From NCBI GenBank assembly GCA_022844045.1, contig JALHMM010000009.1, positions 1 to 64,000 on the forward strand: a stretch of 64,000 nucleotides of DNA, written 5' to 3'. Shown in pieces: positions 37,934 to 49,034 of the stretch. The position numbers were made by a program, and so were the translations under genes. The number at the start of each line of letters is the position of its first letter. Positions within the stretch are counted from its first letter, which is position 1. A model generated the notes under the pieces. That model was not told the origin of the DNA. It saw only the letters and a program-made list of their open reading frames with translations, and ran no database searches. This DNA comes from Reyranellaceae bacterium (GTDB lineage: Bacteria > Pseudomonadota > Alphaproteobacteria > Reyranellales > Reyranellaceae).

Positions 37934-39025
37934 TCATGCCTTGCCACCAAACAGGCTGCGGCCGCGCAGCGTTTCGCTGGCGAGCAGGACGACGAAGAGG
38001 ATGCCCTGCAGCACCAGCACCGTGGCGTCGGGCAGGTCCAGGCGTCGCTGCAGCAGGCCGCCGGCGGCGTTGATGCCGCCGAACAGGATGGCGACGGGGA
38101 TCACGGCTGCCGGCTCATGCCGCGCGAGGAAGGCGACGAGGATGCCGGTGTAGCCGTACCCGGTCGCCAGCGAGGCGTTGGCCTTGCCGTGGATGGCGGC
38201 GACCTCGATCATGCCGGCCAGCCCACCGGCTGCGCCACCCATGGCGCAGGTGGTGATCACCAGTCTGCCGATCGGCAATCCGGCCATCCTGGCCGCGCGC
38301 GCGTTGCCGCCGACCATGCGGGCGGCGAAGCCGAAGGTCGTCTTGCGCATCAGCACGGCCATGGCGAGGCAGACCACGATGCCGATGGCCAGGCCCCAAT
38401 GCACGTCGGTGCCGGGGATATTGCCGATCATGTGGTGATCGCCGATCGACGCGGTCGACGGCTTGTTCAGGCTGGCGGGATCGCGCAGCGGTCCCTCGAC
38501 CAGATGATTGAACACCGCGACGGCGATGTAGGTCAGCAGCAGGCTGGAGATCGTCTCATTGACGCCGCGCGCATGGCGCAGCCAGCCGGCGAGCGCGATC
38601 AGCGCCGCGCCGGTGACCATCGCCGCCGCCGCCATCAGCAGCAGCGCCGGCACGTAGGGCGCATCGATCAACACGACGCCGATCGCCGCCGCGGCGAGGC
38701 CGCCGAAGACGATGGCGCCTTCGCCACCGATGATCACCAGCCCGAGCCGCGCCGGCAGCGCGGTGCACAGCGCCACCAGCAAGAGCGGCGCGGCGCGCAG
38801 CAGCGTGTTCTGCAGCGAGAACCAGCTGCCGAAGGCGCCGGTCCAGATCAGCCCGTAGACCGCTAACGGATCGGCGCCGGCGGCGAACAGGAACACGGCG
38901 AAGATCACCGCGGTGACCAGCAGGGCGAACACGGTCGGCGCGGCGGCTTGCGCCGCCGCCAGCACCTTTGTGATCAACGCCGCCGGCCGTTCGGCGCGGA
39001 CGCTGGCGGCCGTCGTGACGCTCAC
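37934..39025 (-). CDS. BMP-type ABC transporter permease (YufP/NupP-like)
   Basis: 363 aa. Hydrophobic helices start at about residue 30 (VFALLVTAVIFAVFLFAAG). ALPARLGLVIIGGEGAIVFGG is the family motif, and GFAARMVGGNARAARMAGLP matches the cytoplasmic coupling loop. It lies 10 bp downstream of the substrate-binding protein gene. It forms the translocation pore together with the protein at 36854-37777. Confidence 0.9.
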   Translation of the reverse strand: MSVTTAASVRAERPAALITKVLAAAQAAAPTVFALLVTAVIFAVFLFAAGADPLAVYGLIWTGAFGSWFSLQNTLLRAAPLLLVALCTALPARLGLVIIGGEGAIVFGGLAAAAIGVVLIDAPYVPALLLMAAAAMVTGAALIALAGWLRHARGVNETISSLLLTYIAVAVFNHLVEGPLRDPASLNKPSTASIGDHHMIGNIPGTDVHWGLAIGIVVCLAMAVLMRKTTFGFAARMVGGNARAARMAGLPIGRLVITTCAMGGAAGGLAGMIEVAAIHGKANASLATGYGYTGILVAFLARHEPAAVIPVAILFGGINAAGGLLQRRLDLPDATVLVLQGILFVVLLASETLRGRSLFGGKA

Positions 39026-39035
39026 CGCGCGCTCG

Positions 39036-40148
39036 TTACGCGATGACGCCTTCGACCATCCAGTTCATCGACTCCAGCCACGGATCGGTCTGGGCGTGCG
39101 ACTTGCCGGCGGCGATGACGGTGTTGCCCTTGTTGTCCTTCAGCGCGCCCTTGAAGATGGTGAAGGCGCCGCCCAGCATCTGCGCCTTGATGCCCTCGGC
39201 CATGGTGCGCGCCTTCTCAGGGACCGCCGCGCCGTAGGGCGAGGTCTTCACGAAGCCTTCCTTCAGCCCGCCGCGCACGAAATTGCCCGGGGCCCTGCCG
39301 GCCTGCATGTCGGCGATGAAGTCGCCATAGACCTTGTGCCAGTTCCACTCGGCGCCGGTCAGGTAGCCCTTGGGCGCGAGCTTCGCCTGGTTGGCGTGGT
39401 AGCCGCAGGTCATGATGCCGCGCCGCTCGGCGGTCTCGACCACGACCTTCGGGCTGTCGACGTGACAGGTCACGACGTCGACACCCTGCGCGATCAGGCT
39501 GTTGGTCGCCTCGGCTTCCTTCACCGGCAGCGCCCAGTCCCCGGTGATGATCACCTGCGTCGTCGCCGCCGGATTTACCGAGCGCGCGCCGAGCGTGAAG
39601 GCGTTGATGTTGCGCAGCACCTGGGGGATAGGCTTGGCGGCGATGAAGCCCAGCTTGCCGGTCTTGCTGGCATGGCCGGCGACGACGCCGTTGAGGTACT
39701 GGCCCTCGTCGATGTAGCCGAAATAGCTGCCCGTGTTCATCGGGTGCTTGCCCTGGGTCCACATGCCGCCGCAGTGACGGAACTGCACCTTCGCGAACTT
39801 CGCCGCCATCTTCAGCATGTGCGGGTCGAAGTAGCCGAACGAGGTCGGGAACACGAGCGAGGCACCGTCGAGGTTGATCATGCTCTCCATCGATTTCTCG
39901 ACGGCGACGGTCTCCGGCACCTTCTCCTCTTCCAGCACCTTCACGCCGGCCATCTTCTTCAGCGCCGCGGCGCCCTCGGCATGGGCTTGGTTGTAGCCAT
40001 AGTCGTCGCGCGGCCCGACATAGATGAAGCCCACGACCAGCGGCTTGGCCTGCGCCAGCGCGCCGCCCAGCGGCAGGGCGGCGGCGGCAAGGCCGGCGGC
40101 GGTCGTGCCGAGCAGGCGGCGGCGGCCGATTGCGGTGAAGTCGTTCAT
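39036..40148 (-). CDS. BMP-family ABC transporter substrate-binding protein, Tat signal
   Basis: 370 aa. The N-terminus GRRRLLGTTAAGLAAAALPLG is a twin-arginine signal with an AQA cleavage site near residue 34. The mature part follows the PnrA/Med fold (VVGFIYVGPRDDYGYNQAHAEG, SFGYFDPHML, GYIDEGQYLNGVVAGH, DVVTCHVDSPKVVVE). PnrA relatives bind nucleosides, and other members bind purines, sugars or ureides; the linked amidases argue for a nitrogen-rich ligand here. It is the first gene of a seven-gene minus-strand operon that ends with the MFS gene. Confidence 0.9.
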   Translation of the reverse strand: MNDFTAIGRRRLLGTTAAGLAAAALPLGGALAQAKPLVVGFIYVGPRDDYGYNQAHAEGAAALKKMAGVKVLEEEKVPETVAVEKSMESMINLDGASLVFPTSFGYFDPHMLKMAAKFAKVQFRHCGGMWTQGKHPMNTGSYFGYIDEGQYLNGVVAGHASKTGKLGFIAAKPIPQVLRNINAFTLGARSVNPAATTQVIITGDWALPVKEAEATNSLIAQGVDVVTCHVDSPKVVVETAERRGIMTCGYHANQAKLAPKGYLTGAEWNWHKVYGDFIADMQAGRAPGNFVRGGLKEGFVKTSPYGAAVPEKARTMAEGIKAQMLGGAFTIFKGALKDNKGNTVIAAGKSHAQTDPWLESMNWMVEGVIA

Positions 40149-40261
40149 TGGAGGTCCCCATCGAAGGCGGAGGCCTCTCGCGGCCCCGATCGCGAACGAT
40201 GGGAGAGCAAGCGTCGGGCCAACGCAGAAGCGCCGGGAAATGGGCGCTTCAGGGGTTCCAG

Positions 40262-40289
40262 GAGAAAAAACTGCCTAAGTTAAAGGCAT
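40262..40289 (-). terminator. Rho-independent terminator after the upstream MFS gene
   Basis: On the minus strand TGCCT/AGGCA forms a short stem followed by GTTTTTT, 25 bp beyond the MFS stop. It should separate that gene from the BMP operon. A second perfect 8-bp hairpin without a T tract lies at 40227-40250. Confidence 0.6.
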
Positions 40290-40313
40290 AATTCTGAAAA
40301 TGTGTACAGTCCG

Positions 40314-41543
40314 TCAGGCCGGCTGGGCCGCCATTCTAGCCGTCGGCTTCTCATCCATCAGCAGCTGCATCGTGCCGGCGACCAGGCCGATGACGACGCC
40401 GATCCTCCAGGCGAGGTCGTAGTTGCCGCCCCAATCGAAGAGCAGGCCGCCGCCCCAGGCGCCGAGGAACGAGCCGAGCTGGTGGCTGAAGAAGGTGATG
40501 CCGTAGAGCGTCGCCATGAAGCGCAGGCCGAAGATCTGCGCGATCAGCCCGTTGACCAGCGGCACCACGCCCAACCATGTCAGCCCCATCGCGGCGGCGA
40601 ACAGAAGGGTCGAGAGCGGCGTCGGCGGCAGCGCGAAGTACAGGCCGAACACCACTGTGCGTACGAGGTAGATGATCGCCAACAGCAGGCGCTTGGAGTA
40701 GCGGTCCGACAGCCAGCCGAACAGGAACGAGCCGGCGACGTTGAAGGCGCCGATCAGCGCCAGCGCCTGCGCGCCCACCATCGGGTCGATGCCGCACGTG
40801 GCGAGATAGGTCGGCAGATGCGTGGTGATGAACACCAGCTGCAGGCCGCAGACGAAGAAGGCGATGGTCATCACCACATAGCCGCGATGACCGCCAGCCT
40901 CGACCAGCGCCTCGCGCAGGCTGAGCGCGCGGTCGCTCGACGCGGCCACCGGAACGCGATCGGCGATGCCGGTGGCGAAGGCGGCGGGCAGGATGGCGAT
41001 CGCCAGCGCCAGGAAGCCCAGCAGCGCCATCCGCCAGTCGAAGGACTGCATCATCGCTTGCGCGAAGGGCGCGCAGAGCAAAGTGCCGAACGACCCGGCG
41101 GCGGAAACGACGCCGACCGCCAGCCCCCGCCGCGCCGGCGAGACGCTGCGTGTGGTGGCGTTGAGCGCGGTGGCGAAGGCGGTGCAGGACAGTGCGATGC
41201 CGATGCCGACACCGGCGCCGAGGATCAACGTCAGCAGCGAGCCGCCCCAGATCATCAGCGCGATCGAGCCGACATAGATCGCGCCGCCGATCACCGCGAT
41301 CCAGCGCACGCCGTAGCGATCGACCCACGGTCCGATCATCGGCTGGGTGATGCCCCACACCGCGTTCTGCACCGCCAGCGCCAAGGTGAAGTCGGCCGCC
41401 GAGAGCTGCAGGTCGCGCACCATCGGCGGCATGAACAGGCCGAGGCTCTGGCGCATGCCCATGCTCAGCGTCAGCATCGTGGCGGCGCCGACGAGCACGG
41501 CGATGGTCTGGGAGCGGGAAAGCGGAGCGGTACTACTGGTCAT
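40314..41543 (-). CDS. MFS transporter (paralogue flanking the BMP-amidase cluster)
   Basis: 409 aa, twelve hydrophobic segments. GPWVDRYGVRW is the loop 2-3 motif, and MGMRQSLGLFMPPM begins TM1. It is a paralogue of the MFS protein at 31297-32541, with the same conserved FVCGLQLVFITTHLPTYLA block. It has its own terminator and is not within the BMP operon. Substrate unknown. Confidence 0.85.
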   Translation of the reverse strand: MTSSTAPLSRSQTIAVLVGAATMLTLSMGMRQSLGLFMPPMVRDLQLSAADFTLALAVQNAVWGITQPMIGPWVDRYGVRWIAVIGGAIYVGSIALMIWGGSLLTLILGAGVGIGIALSCTAFATALNATTRSVSPARRGLAVGVVSAAGSFGTLLCAPFAQAMMQSFDWRMALLGFLALAIAILPAAFATGIADRVPVAASSDRALSLREALVEAGGHRGYVVMTIAFFVCGLQLVFITTHLPTYLATCGIDPMVGAQALALIGAFNVAGSFLFGWLSDRYSKRLLLAIIYLVRTVVFGLYFALPPTPLSTLLFAAAMGLTWLGVVPLVNGLIAQIFGLRFMATLYGITFFSHQLGSFLGAWGGGLLFDWGGNYDLAWRIGVVIGLVAGTMQLLMDEKPTARMAAQPA

Positions 41544-41711
41544 GGGCCGCGTCTGTGGCGGCTTGCGGACGCCGGTACAACCGCGGAATTCGCACCTAGG
41601 GGTGACGGGAAATCATGCGACGGCGAGGCTGGGTTATGCACCGTGACTCGCGCCTGAGGATCGGCGAGGGTGCGCCCGCGCGGTCAGAGGCCGTGTGAGG
41701 AAATCGGTAGT

Positions 41712-41720
41712 TTATCCACA
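41712..41720. promoter_or_regulatory. Perfect DnaA box upstream of ssb
   Basis: TTATCCACA is the strong DnaA-binding 9-mer. It stands 3 bp from the ssb LexA box. A related 9-mer is next to the uvrA LexA box. Confidence 0.45.
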
Positions 41721-41723
41721 AGA

Positions 41724-41738
41724 GTTCGCGCTATGTTC
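41724..41738. promoter_or_regulatory. LexA (SOS) box of ssb
   Basis: GTTCGCGCTATGTTC is an exact GTTC-N7-GTTC operator, 58 bp upstream of the ssb ATG. It matches the uvrA box in 14 of 15 positions. Confidence 0.85.
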
Positions 41739-41795
41739 TGGCGCGTGAGGTAGGAGCGGTCCCCGCCGCTCCGGGAAAGCCGAAAGGAGGCCGCT

Positions 41796-42308
41796 ATGGC
41801 CGGCAGTGTGAACAAGGTGATTCTCGTCGGAAATCTCGGCCGCGACCCCGAGGTCCGCAACATGCCCAGCGGCGGCATGATCGTTCAGATGTCGGTCGCG
41901 ACGTCGGAGAACTGGCGCGACAAGGCCTCGGGCGAGCGCAAGGAGCGCACCGAGTGGCACCGCGTCGTGATCTTCAACGACAAGCTGGGCGAGATCGCGC
42001 AGAAGTACCTGCGCAAGGGTTCCAAGGTCTATCTCGAGGGCCAACTCACGACCCGCAAATGGACCGACAAGGACAACCAGGAGCGTTACACGACCGAGGT
42101 CGTGGTGCCGCGCTTCGGCGGTACGCTCACCCTGCTCGACAGCCGCGGCGGCGGCGGCATGGGCGAGGGCGCCGATGACGATGGCGGCGTCTATGACGGC
42201 GGTGGCGCTGGCGGCAGTGGTGGTGGTGGCGGCGGCGCACGCGCGGCCTCGGCCCGCCCGGCCGCGCGTGGTGGCAAGAGCGACCTCGACGACGATATTC
42301 CGTTCTGA
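41796..42308 (+). CDS. ssb: Single-stranded DNA-binding protein
   Basis: 170 aa. The OB fold occupies residues 1-115 ([50 protein letters not shown] in two blocks). A Gly-rich flexible linker follows, then the acidic tip DLDDDIPF that docks SSB partners. It coats ssDNA in replication and repair. The SOS box upstream implies DNA-damage control. Confidence 0.97.
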   Translation: MAGSVNKVILVGNLGRDPEVRNMPSGGMIVQMSVATSENWRDKASGERKERTEWHRVVIFNDKLGEIAQKYLRKGSKVYLEGQLTTRKWTDKDNQERYTTEVVVPRFGGTLTLLDSRGGGGMGEGADDDGGVYDGGGAGGSGGGGGGARAASARPAARGGKSDLDDDIPF

Positions 42309-42318
42309 TCGTTTTATT

Positions 42319-42460
42319 CCTTCCCCCTGCTTCGCGAGGGAAGGTGCCCGAAGGGCGGATGGGGGTGCCGGCATCGCGGTCAGATGCGGGCGCCGGTGTT
42401 GTCGTACCAACCACCCCCATCCGGCGCTTCGCGCCACCTTCCCCCGCCAGCGGGGGAAGG
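42319..42460. repeat. Palindromic intergenic element, CCTTCCCCC variant
   Basis: CCTTCCCCCTGC..GAGGGAAGG and CCTTCCCCCGC..GCGGGGGAAGG hairpins bracket GGCGGATGGGGGTG and its near complement. It lies between the convergent ssb and HAD genes, where it could serve as terminator for both. Confidence 0.85.
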
Positions 42461-42466
42461 TAGGAG

Positions 42467-43105
42467 TTAGGCCGGCAGACCCATCTCCCGTAGCTGGGCG
42501 ATGGTCTCGTCCGGCGTGCGGTGGTGGATGGCGCGCAGGCCGAAGGCGCGCGCGCCTTCGACGTTCTTCAGCGAATCGTCGACGAACACGCCATGCTCGG
42601 GCGTGAAGCCGCCGCGCCGGCAGACCAGCGCAAAGATGCGTGGGTCGGGCTTGATGATGCCTTCCTCGCCCGACACGGTGATGTGGCCCATCAGGTCGAG
42701 CACCGGCAGGCGCGCGCGGGTTGCGGCGAAGGTGTCGGCCGCCCAGTTGGTCAGCCCATGCATCGGCACGCCCGCTCTGTGCAGTCGGCGCATCAGGTCG
42801 CCCATCGGCGCGATCTCGCCGCGCACCGTCTCGGCGAAACGCTCGACGTAAGTCTTCAGGTGATGCGCGTGGTCGGGGAACAGCGCCATGTGCGGCTTGG
42901 CCGCCTCGTGCGAGTCTTTGGCCAGGTCGAGCGCGAGGAAGAACTTCTGGTTGCAGACATTGTCCAGGAACCAGTCGAGCTCGCGCGTCTCGGCGATGAT
43001 CGAGCTGAACAGATAGCGCGGGTTCCAGTCGGCGATAACGCCGCCCAGATCGAACACCACGACCGACGGCGGAGCGGCTGAAACGGAGCGCACGGGACCT
43101 CGCAA
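42467..43105 (-). CDS. HAD-superfamily hydrolase (subfamily IA)
   Basis: 212 aa. Motif I is VVFDLGGVIADWNP with nucleophile D19. Motif II is MHGLTNWA, motif III Lys is in EGIIKPDPRIF and motif IV is GVFVDDSLKNVEGA. The position two after the nucleophile is Gly rather than Asp, as in many YihX-like phosphatases. It resembles small-molecule sugar-phosphate phosphatases. It lies between ssb and gyrA on the opposite strand. Confidence 0.87.
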   Translation of the reverse strand: MRGPVRSVSAAPPSVVVFDLGGVIADWNPRYLFSSIIAETRELDWFLDNVCNQKFFLALDLAKDSHEAAKPHMALFPDHAHHLKTYVERFAETVRGEIAPMGDLMRRLHRAGVPMHGLTNWAADTFAATRARLPVLDLMGHITVSGEEGIIKPDPRIFALVCRRGGFTPEHGVFVDDSLKNVEGARAFGLRAIHHRTPDETIAQLREMGLPA

Positions 43106-43357
43106 ACAGGGGCGGCGGACCCTAGCCCGAGGCGGCTTTCGGGGCGACCAGATTCGTCAGGATGGCAAAGCCGCGGCCAAGCCTTCGCAGATGCAAAATG
43201 AGAGGCATTTTCTTTAATTAAATCAGTTGGTTATCGTGCCTGAAATAGCATCGATTTCGATTGCCTCCAGAGGCCTGTCTGATAGTGTGCGCCGATCGTG
43301 TTCAGGGGCCTCAGAATCGCGCCCGGAACCCACCCCGATCGGCCTTAGACACCACCC

Positions 43358-46225
<2,868 letters not shown>

Positions 46226-46336
46226 TTCCGCTCTGCTGTGTTGCGGTGCCGCAACATGGTGGCAACCCGCCTGTAATCCGGCTAATAGGTCGTCCCGCAA
46301 CGCACCATAAACGTCGGTTCAGACGGCGGGGGGAAC

Positions 46337-46855
46337 ATGGCGAACGAGCGGATCGGTGTCTATCCGGGCACCTTCGACCCGATCACCAGCGGCCATTCCG
46401 AGATCGTGCGGCGCTCGATGCGCCTGGTCGACAACCTCGTGCTCGCGCCGGCGATGAATGTCGGCAAGGGCCCGCTGTTCTCGCTCGAGGAGCGCATCGA
46501 GATGCTCGGCGAGGTGATCGCCGAGCAGCCCGAGGAGATCCGCTCGCGCATCAGTATCGTGCCCTTCACCGGCCTGCTGGTGCATTTCGCCAAGTCGCAG
46601 AGCGCCACCTGCATCATCCGCGGCCTGCGCGCGGTGTCGGATTTCGAGTACGAGATCCAGATGGCCAACATGAACGCGCGCATGGAGCCGGCGATCGAGA
46701 CCATCTTCCTGATGGCCTCCGACCGGCACCAGTTCATCGCCTCGAGCCTGGTCAAGGACATCGCGCGGCTGGGCGGCAACACCTCGTCGTTCGTCTCGCC
46801 CAAGGTCTTCGAGCGGCTGAAGGCGAAATTCGCCGGTGAGCGCGGCGTGAACTGA
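46337..46855 (+). CDS. coaD: Phosphopantetheine adenylyltransferase
   Basis: 172 aa. VYPGTFDPITSGH contains the nucleotidyltransferase T/H-x-G-H motif. IRGLRAVSDFEYEIQMANMN and IASSLVKDIARLGG (the ISSxxxR-like motif) complete the active site. It converts 4'-phosphopantetheine and ATP to dephospho-CoA. It is 111 bp downstream of gyrA. Confidence 0.96.
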   Translation: MANERIGVYPGTFDPITSGHSEIVRRSMRLVDNLVLAPAMNVGKGPLFSLEERIEMLGEVIAEQPEEIRSRISIVPFTGLLVHFAKSQSATCIIRGLRAVSDFEYEIQMANMNARMEPAIETIFLMASDRHQFIASSLVKDIARLGGNTSSFVSPKVFERLKAKFAGERGVN

Positions 46856-46969
46856 GGTGCCGCGAAGTCCCGGTCACAGGGCGGTCACAGGGAACGCGCT
46901 CGCCTCCCTCGCCGTTTAGGCCTTCAGCCCGACGCCGATCCCCGGCATCGGATGTGAAGGAGCCTTCCC

Positions 46970-47299
46970 ATGAGCGTCCTGTCCCGCCGAGGTATGTTCG
47001 CCAGCCTGGCGCTGGCCAGCGGTTGTGCGTTGGTCCTGTCGTCTGCGCTGGCGCAACCACAGATCCAGATCGTGCCGATGGAGCCGCCTCCGCCGCGTGT
47101 CGAGATGGTGCCGGTGATTCCGATGGAGCGCCGCGAGGTCGAGTTCTGGCAGCCCGGCTACTGGCGCTGGAACGGCCGTAGCCACGACTGGGTCGAGGGT
47201 CGTTACGTCGTGCGTCCACGCACCGGCGCGACCTGGGTGCCTGGTCGCTGGGAGCGCAGCGGGTCAGGCTGGATCTATGTCGAGGGCAGCTGGCAGTAA
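46970..47299 (+). CDS. Small exported Tyr/Trp-rich repeat protein (YXWGXW-like)
   Basis: 109 aa. A signal peptide (RRGMFASLALASGCALVLSSALA) ends near AQP; a Cys inside it makes lipoprotein processing possible but the lipobox is poor. After a Pro-rich spacer come FWQPGYWRWNGRSHDWVEG and WVPGRWERSGSGWIYVEG, the PGxW/W-x-W-V-x-G repeats seen in the YXWGXW family. The role is unknown, presumably in the periplasm or outer membrane. Confidence 0.8.
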   Translation: MSVLSRRGMFASLALASGCALVLSSALAQPQIQIVPMEPPPPRVEMVPVIPMERREVEFWQPGYWRWNGRSHDWVEGRYVVRPRTGATWVPGRWERSGSGWIYVEGSWQ

Positions 47300-47315
47300 C
47301 CTCGGCAACAGCACC

Positions 47316-47355
47316 GAACCAGGCGGAGTCACCTCCGCCCGGTTCTGTCTTCTGT
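47316..47355 (+). terminator. Rho-independent terminator after the YXWGXW-like gene
   Basis: GAACC-A-GGCGGAG and CTCCGCC-C-GGTTC form a 12-bp stem with one mismatch and a TCAC loop, followed by TGTCTTCTGT. Confidence 0.6.
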
Positions 47356-47408
47356 CCACACGCGTTGACCGCGTCGAGCCCGCCGCCTATACCGGCGCCG
47401 CCGAGGGC

Positions 47409-47483
47409 GGGCGCGTAGCTCAGCGGCAGAGCATCTGACTTTTAATCAGAGGGTCGCGGGTTCGATCCCCGCCGCGCTCACCA
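47409..47483 (+). tRNA. tRNA-Lys (anticodon TTT)
   Basis: Acceptor GGGCGCG pairs with CGCGCTC (one G-T). D arm GCTC..GAGC, anticodon stem TCTGA/TCAGA with loop CTTTTAA giving TTT, and T arm GCGGGTTCGATCCCCGC are all intact. CCA is encoded at 47481-47483. Confidence 0.96.
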
Positions 47484-47602
47484 ACCCTGCCCGATACCAA
47501 GCATGTGCTGAAGATGCGGCTGGCTCACGCCATTGTCGGTTGGATGGTCGCGCGATATGGTTGAGGCGCCGATCGGGTTGGATATGGAGCGGAGGGCGCA
47601 CC

Positions 47603-48655
47603 ATGAGATCGATTCCGGCATCACTAGCTTTTCTCGCGGCGTTGATGCCGATGTCCGCTCTAGGCCAGGCGTGGGAGGAGATTCCCGGCACTCGACAAAA
47701 ACTTGGTAACTGGGATCTTGTCGCATGGAGAGAAGGCGGCCGTTCCGGTTGCTCGATGATTGTCGGCTATTCCAACGGCGCCCACATGAACTTCGTGCTG
47801 GAAGGCGATCAGTTGCGGATTCGCTGGTGGCACCCGGACTGGCGCTACGTCGTTGGCCAGACGATCTCCGTTACATTCTGGGTCGACGGATCGTCGCCGC
47901 ATACCGTCGATGCCAAGCGTGTTGGCAGTGCCAAGGAGCCTTGGCTGCTCGCGGTCCTCCACGATTCGCCCGACCTGTTCGATCAACTCCGTACCGGTGG
48001 CCAATTGTACGTTCGCGCGCAGGGAGGCGCCAGCTACGCGTTCGTTCTCACGGCAACCAACGCCGCTTTGACCGCCCTCCGCGGCTGCGCTGCACGACAT
48101 AGGGGTACCGAGCCGCCACCCCCGGCGTCGGGCGCCCCGCGCGACGGTCAGACGGCGCGCGCTCTGCCTTTGCTCACCGCCGACCAGCGCGTCAACGCGG
48201 TGCGTCTCGCGGCGAACCTGCTGACGAAAATGCCCGGGTTCCGAATCTTGAACGAGGAGGAACAGAGGGCGTTGAATCCGACGCTGGCCAAGCTGGAAGC
48301 GGCGGTTGTCTGGCGCTCCGAAGGTGGCGCTTACGGGGCGATCCATTTGTTTGCCAATCAGACGGAAGCGACCATCCCGAAGCTTGCGTCGGCCATCACC
48401 GGTGCGATGGGCGAGCAATGCAAGGGAGAGTTCACACTCACAATGGCACCCGACGTGAGGTCCGCCGCGGTGCGACGAATTCACGTCTCATGCTCGGATG
48501 AGACACCCCAAAGGGTGTCGAGAATCATCCTCATGCCGTGGGCCAAGGAGGGTGTATATTTGTTCACTACCGAGGGGACGACTGAAAACAACGCGGCCGT
48601 CGTCCGAGCCGAGGAACTCTTGCGGAACGCGCTGTTCGAGATCGCGCAGCGCTAG
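47603..48655 (+). CDS. Exported protein of unknown function
   Basis: 350 aa from the ATG at 47603 (GGAGGG at 47591-47596); the longer frame from 47540 is unsupported. A signal peptide (SIPASLAFLAALMPMSALGQA) precedes an N-terminal domain of about 130 residues with one Cys (SGCSMIVGYSNG) and a likely beta fold. A Pro-rich spacer then leads to a second domain of about 170 residues (VNAVRLAANLLTKMPGF, CKGEFTLTMAPDVRSAAVRRIHVSC). No family is recognised. The third-position GC bias is lower than in neighbours, hinting at recent acquisition. Confidence 0.75.
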   Translation: MRSIPASLAFLAALMPMSALGQAWEEIPGTRQKLGNWDLVAWREGGRSGCSMIVGYSNGAHMNFVLEGDQLRIRWWHPDWRYVVGQTISVTFWVDGSSPHTVDAKRVGSAKEPWLLAVLHDSPDLFDQLRTGGQLYVRAQGGASYAFVLTATNAALTALRGCAARHRGTEPPPPASGAPRDGQTARALPLLTADQRVNAVRLAANLLTKMPGFRILNEEEQRALNPTLAKLEAAVVWRSEGGAYGAIHLFANQTEATIPKLASAITGAMGEQCKGEFTLTMAPDVRSAAVRRIHVSCSDETPQRVSRIILMPWAKEGVYLFTTEGTTENNAAVVRAEELLRNALFEIAQR

Positions 48656-48679
48656 ATCGGACCAGGGAAGACTCCACAC

Positions 48680-49024
48680 ATGTCCATGCCCGCCGCCGAG
48701 AAGGCCAAGCGTCCGATCGCCATCACCATCATCTGCGTGCTGGGTCTCATCGGCGCGGTGGTCTCCGTCCCCCTCATCTTCTCCTCGGTCGCGCGGAGTA
48801 TCGGTGCCTGGTACCCGCCCTACCTGGCGCTCTGCAGCGTCATCGGCCTGGCCTGCATGGTCGGCCTGTGGATGATGAAGAAGTGGGCGGTGTTCCTGTA
48901 CACCGGCCTGCTGGTGATCAATCAAGTTGTCCTGCTGGCGATGGGCGTGTGGAATCCTCTCGCCCTCGTGGTGCCGCTGATCGTCGTCGTTGTCGCCTTC
49001 ATGAACCTCTCGAAGATGTCCTGA
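48680..49024 (+). CDS. Small membrane protein of unknown function
   Basis: 114 aa with three to four TM helices (IAITIICVLGLIGAVVSVPL, YLALCSVIGLACMVGLWMM, FLYTGLLVINQVVLLAMG, ALVVPLIVVVVAFM). It begins 24 bp after the preceding exported-protein gene and may be co-transcribed. No motif points to a function. Confidence 0.75.
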   Translation: MSMPAAEKAKRPIAITIICVLGLIGAVVSVPLIFSSVARSIGAWYPPYLALCSVIGLACMVGLWMMKKWAVFLYTGLLVINQVVLLAMGVWNPLALVVPLIVVVVAFMNLSKMS

Positions 49025-49034
49025 GGCGCAGGTC

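Noticed and set aside
47603-48655. Start at 47540
   Set aside because: The GGAGGG site at 47591-47596 and a proper signal peptide both support the ATG at 47603.
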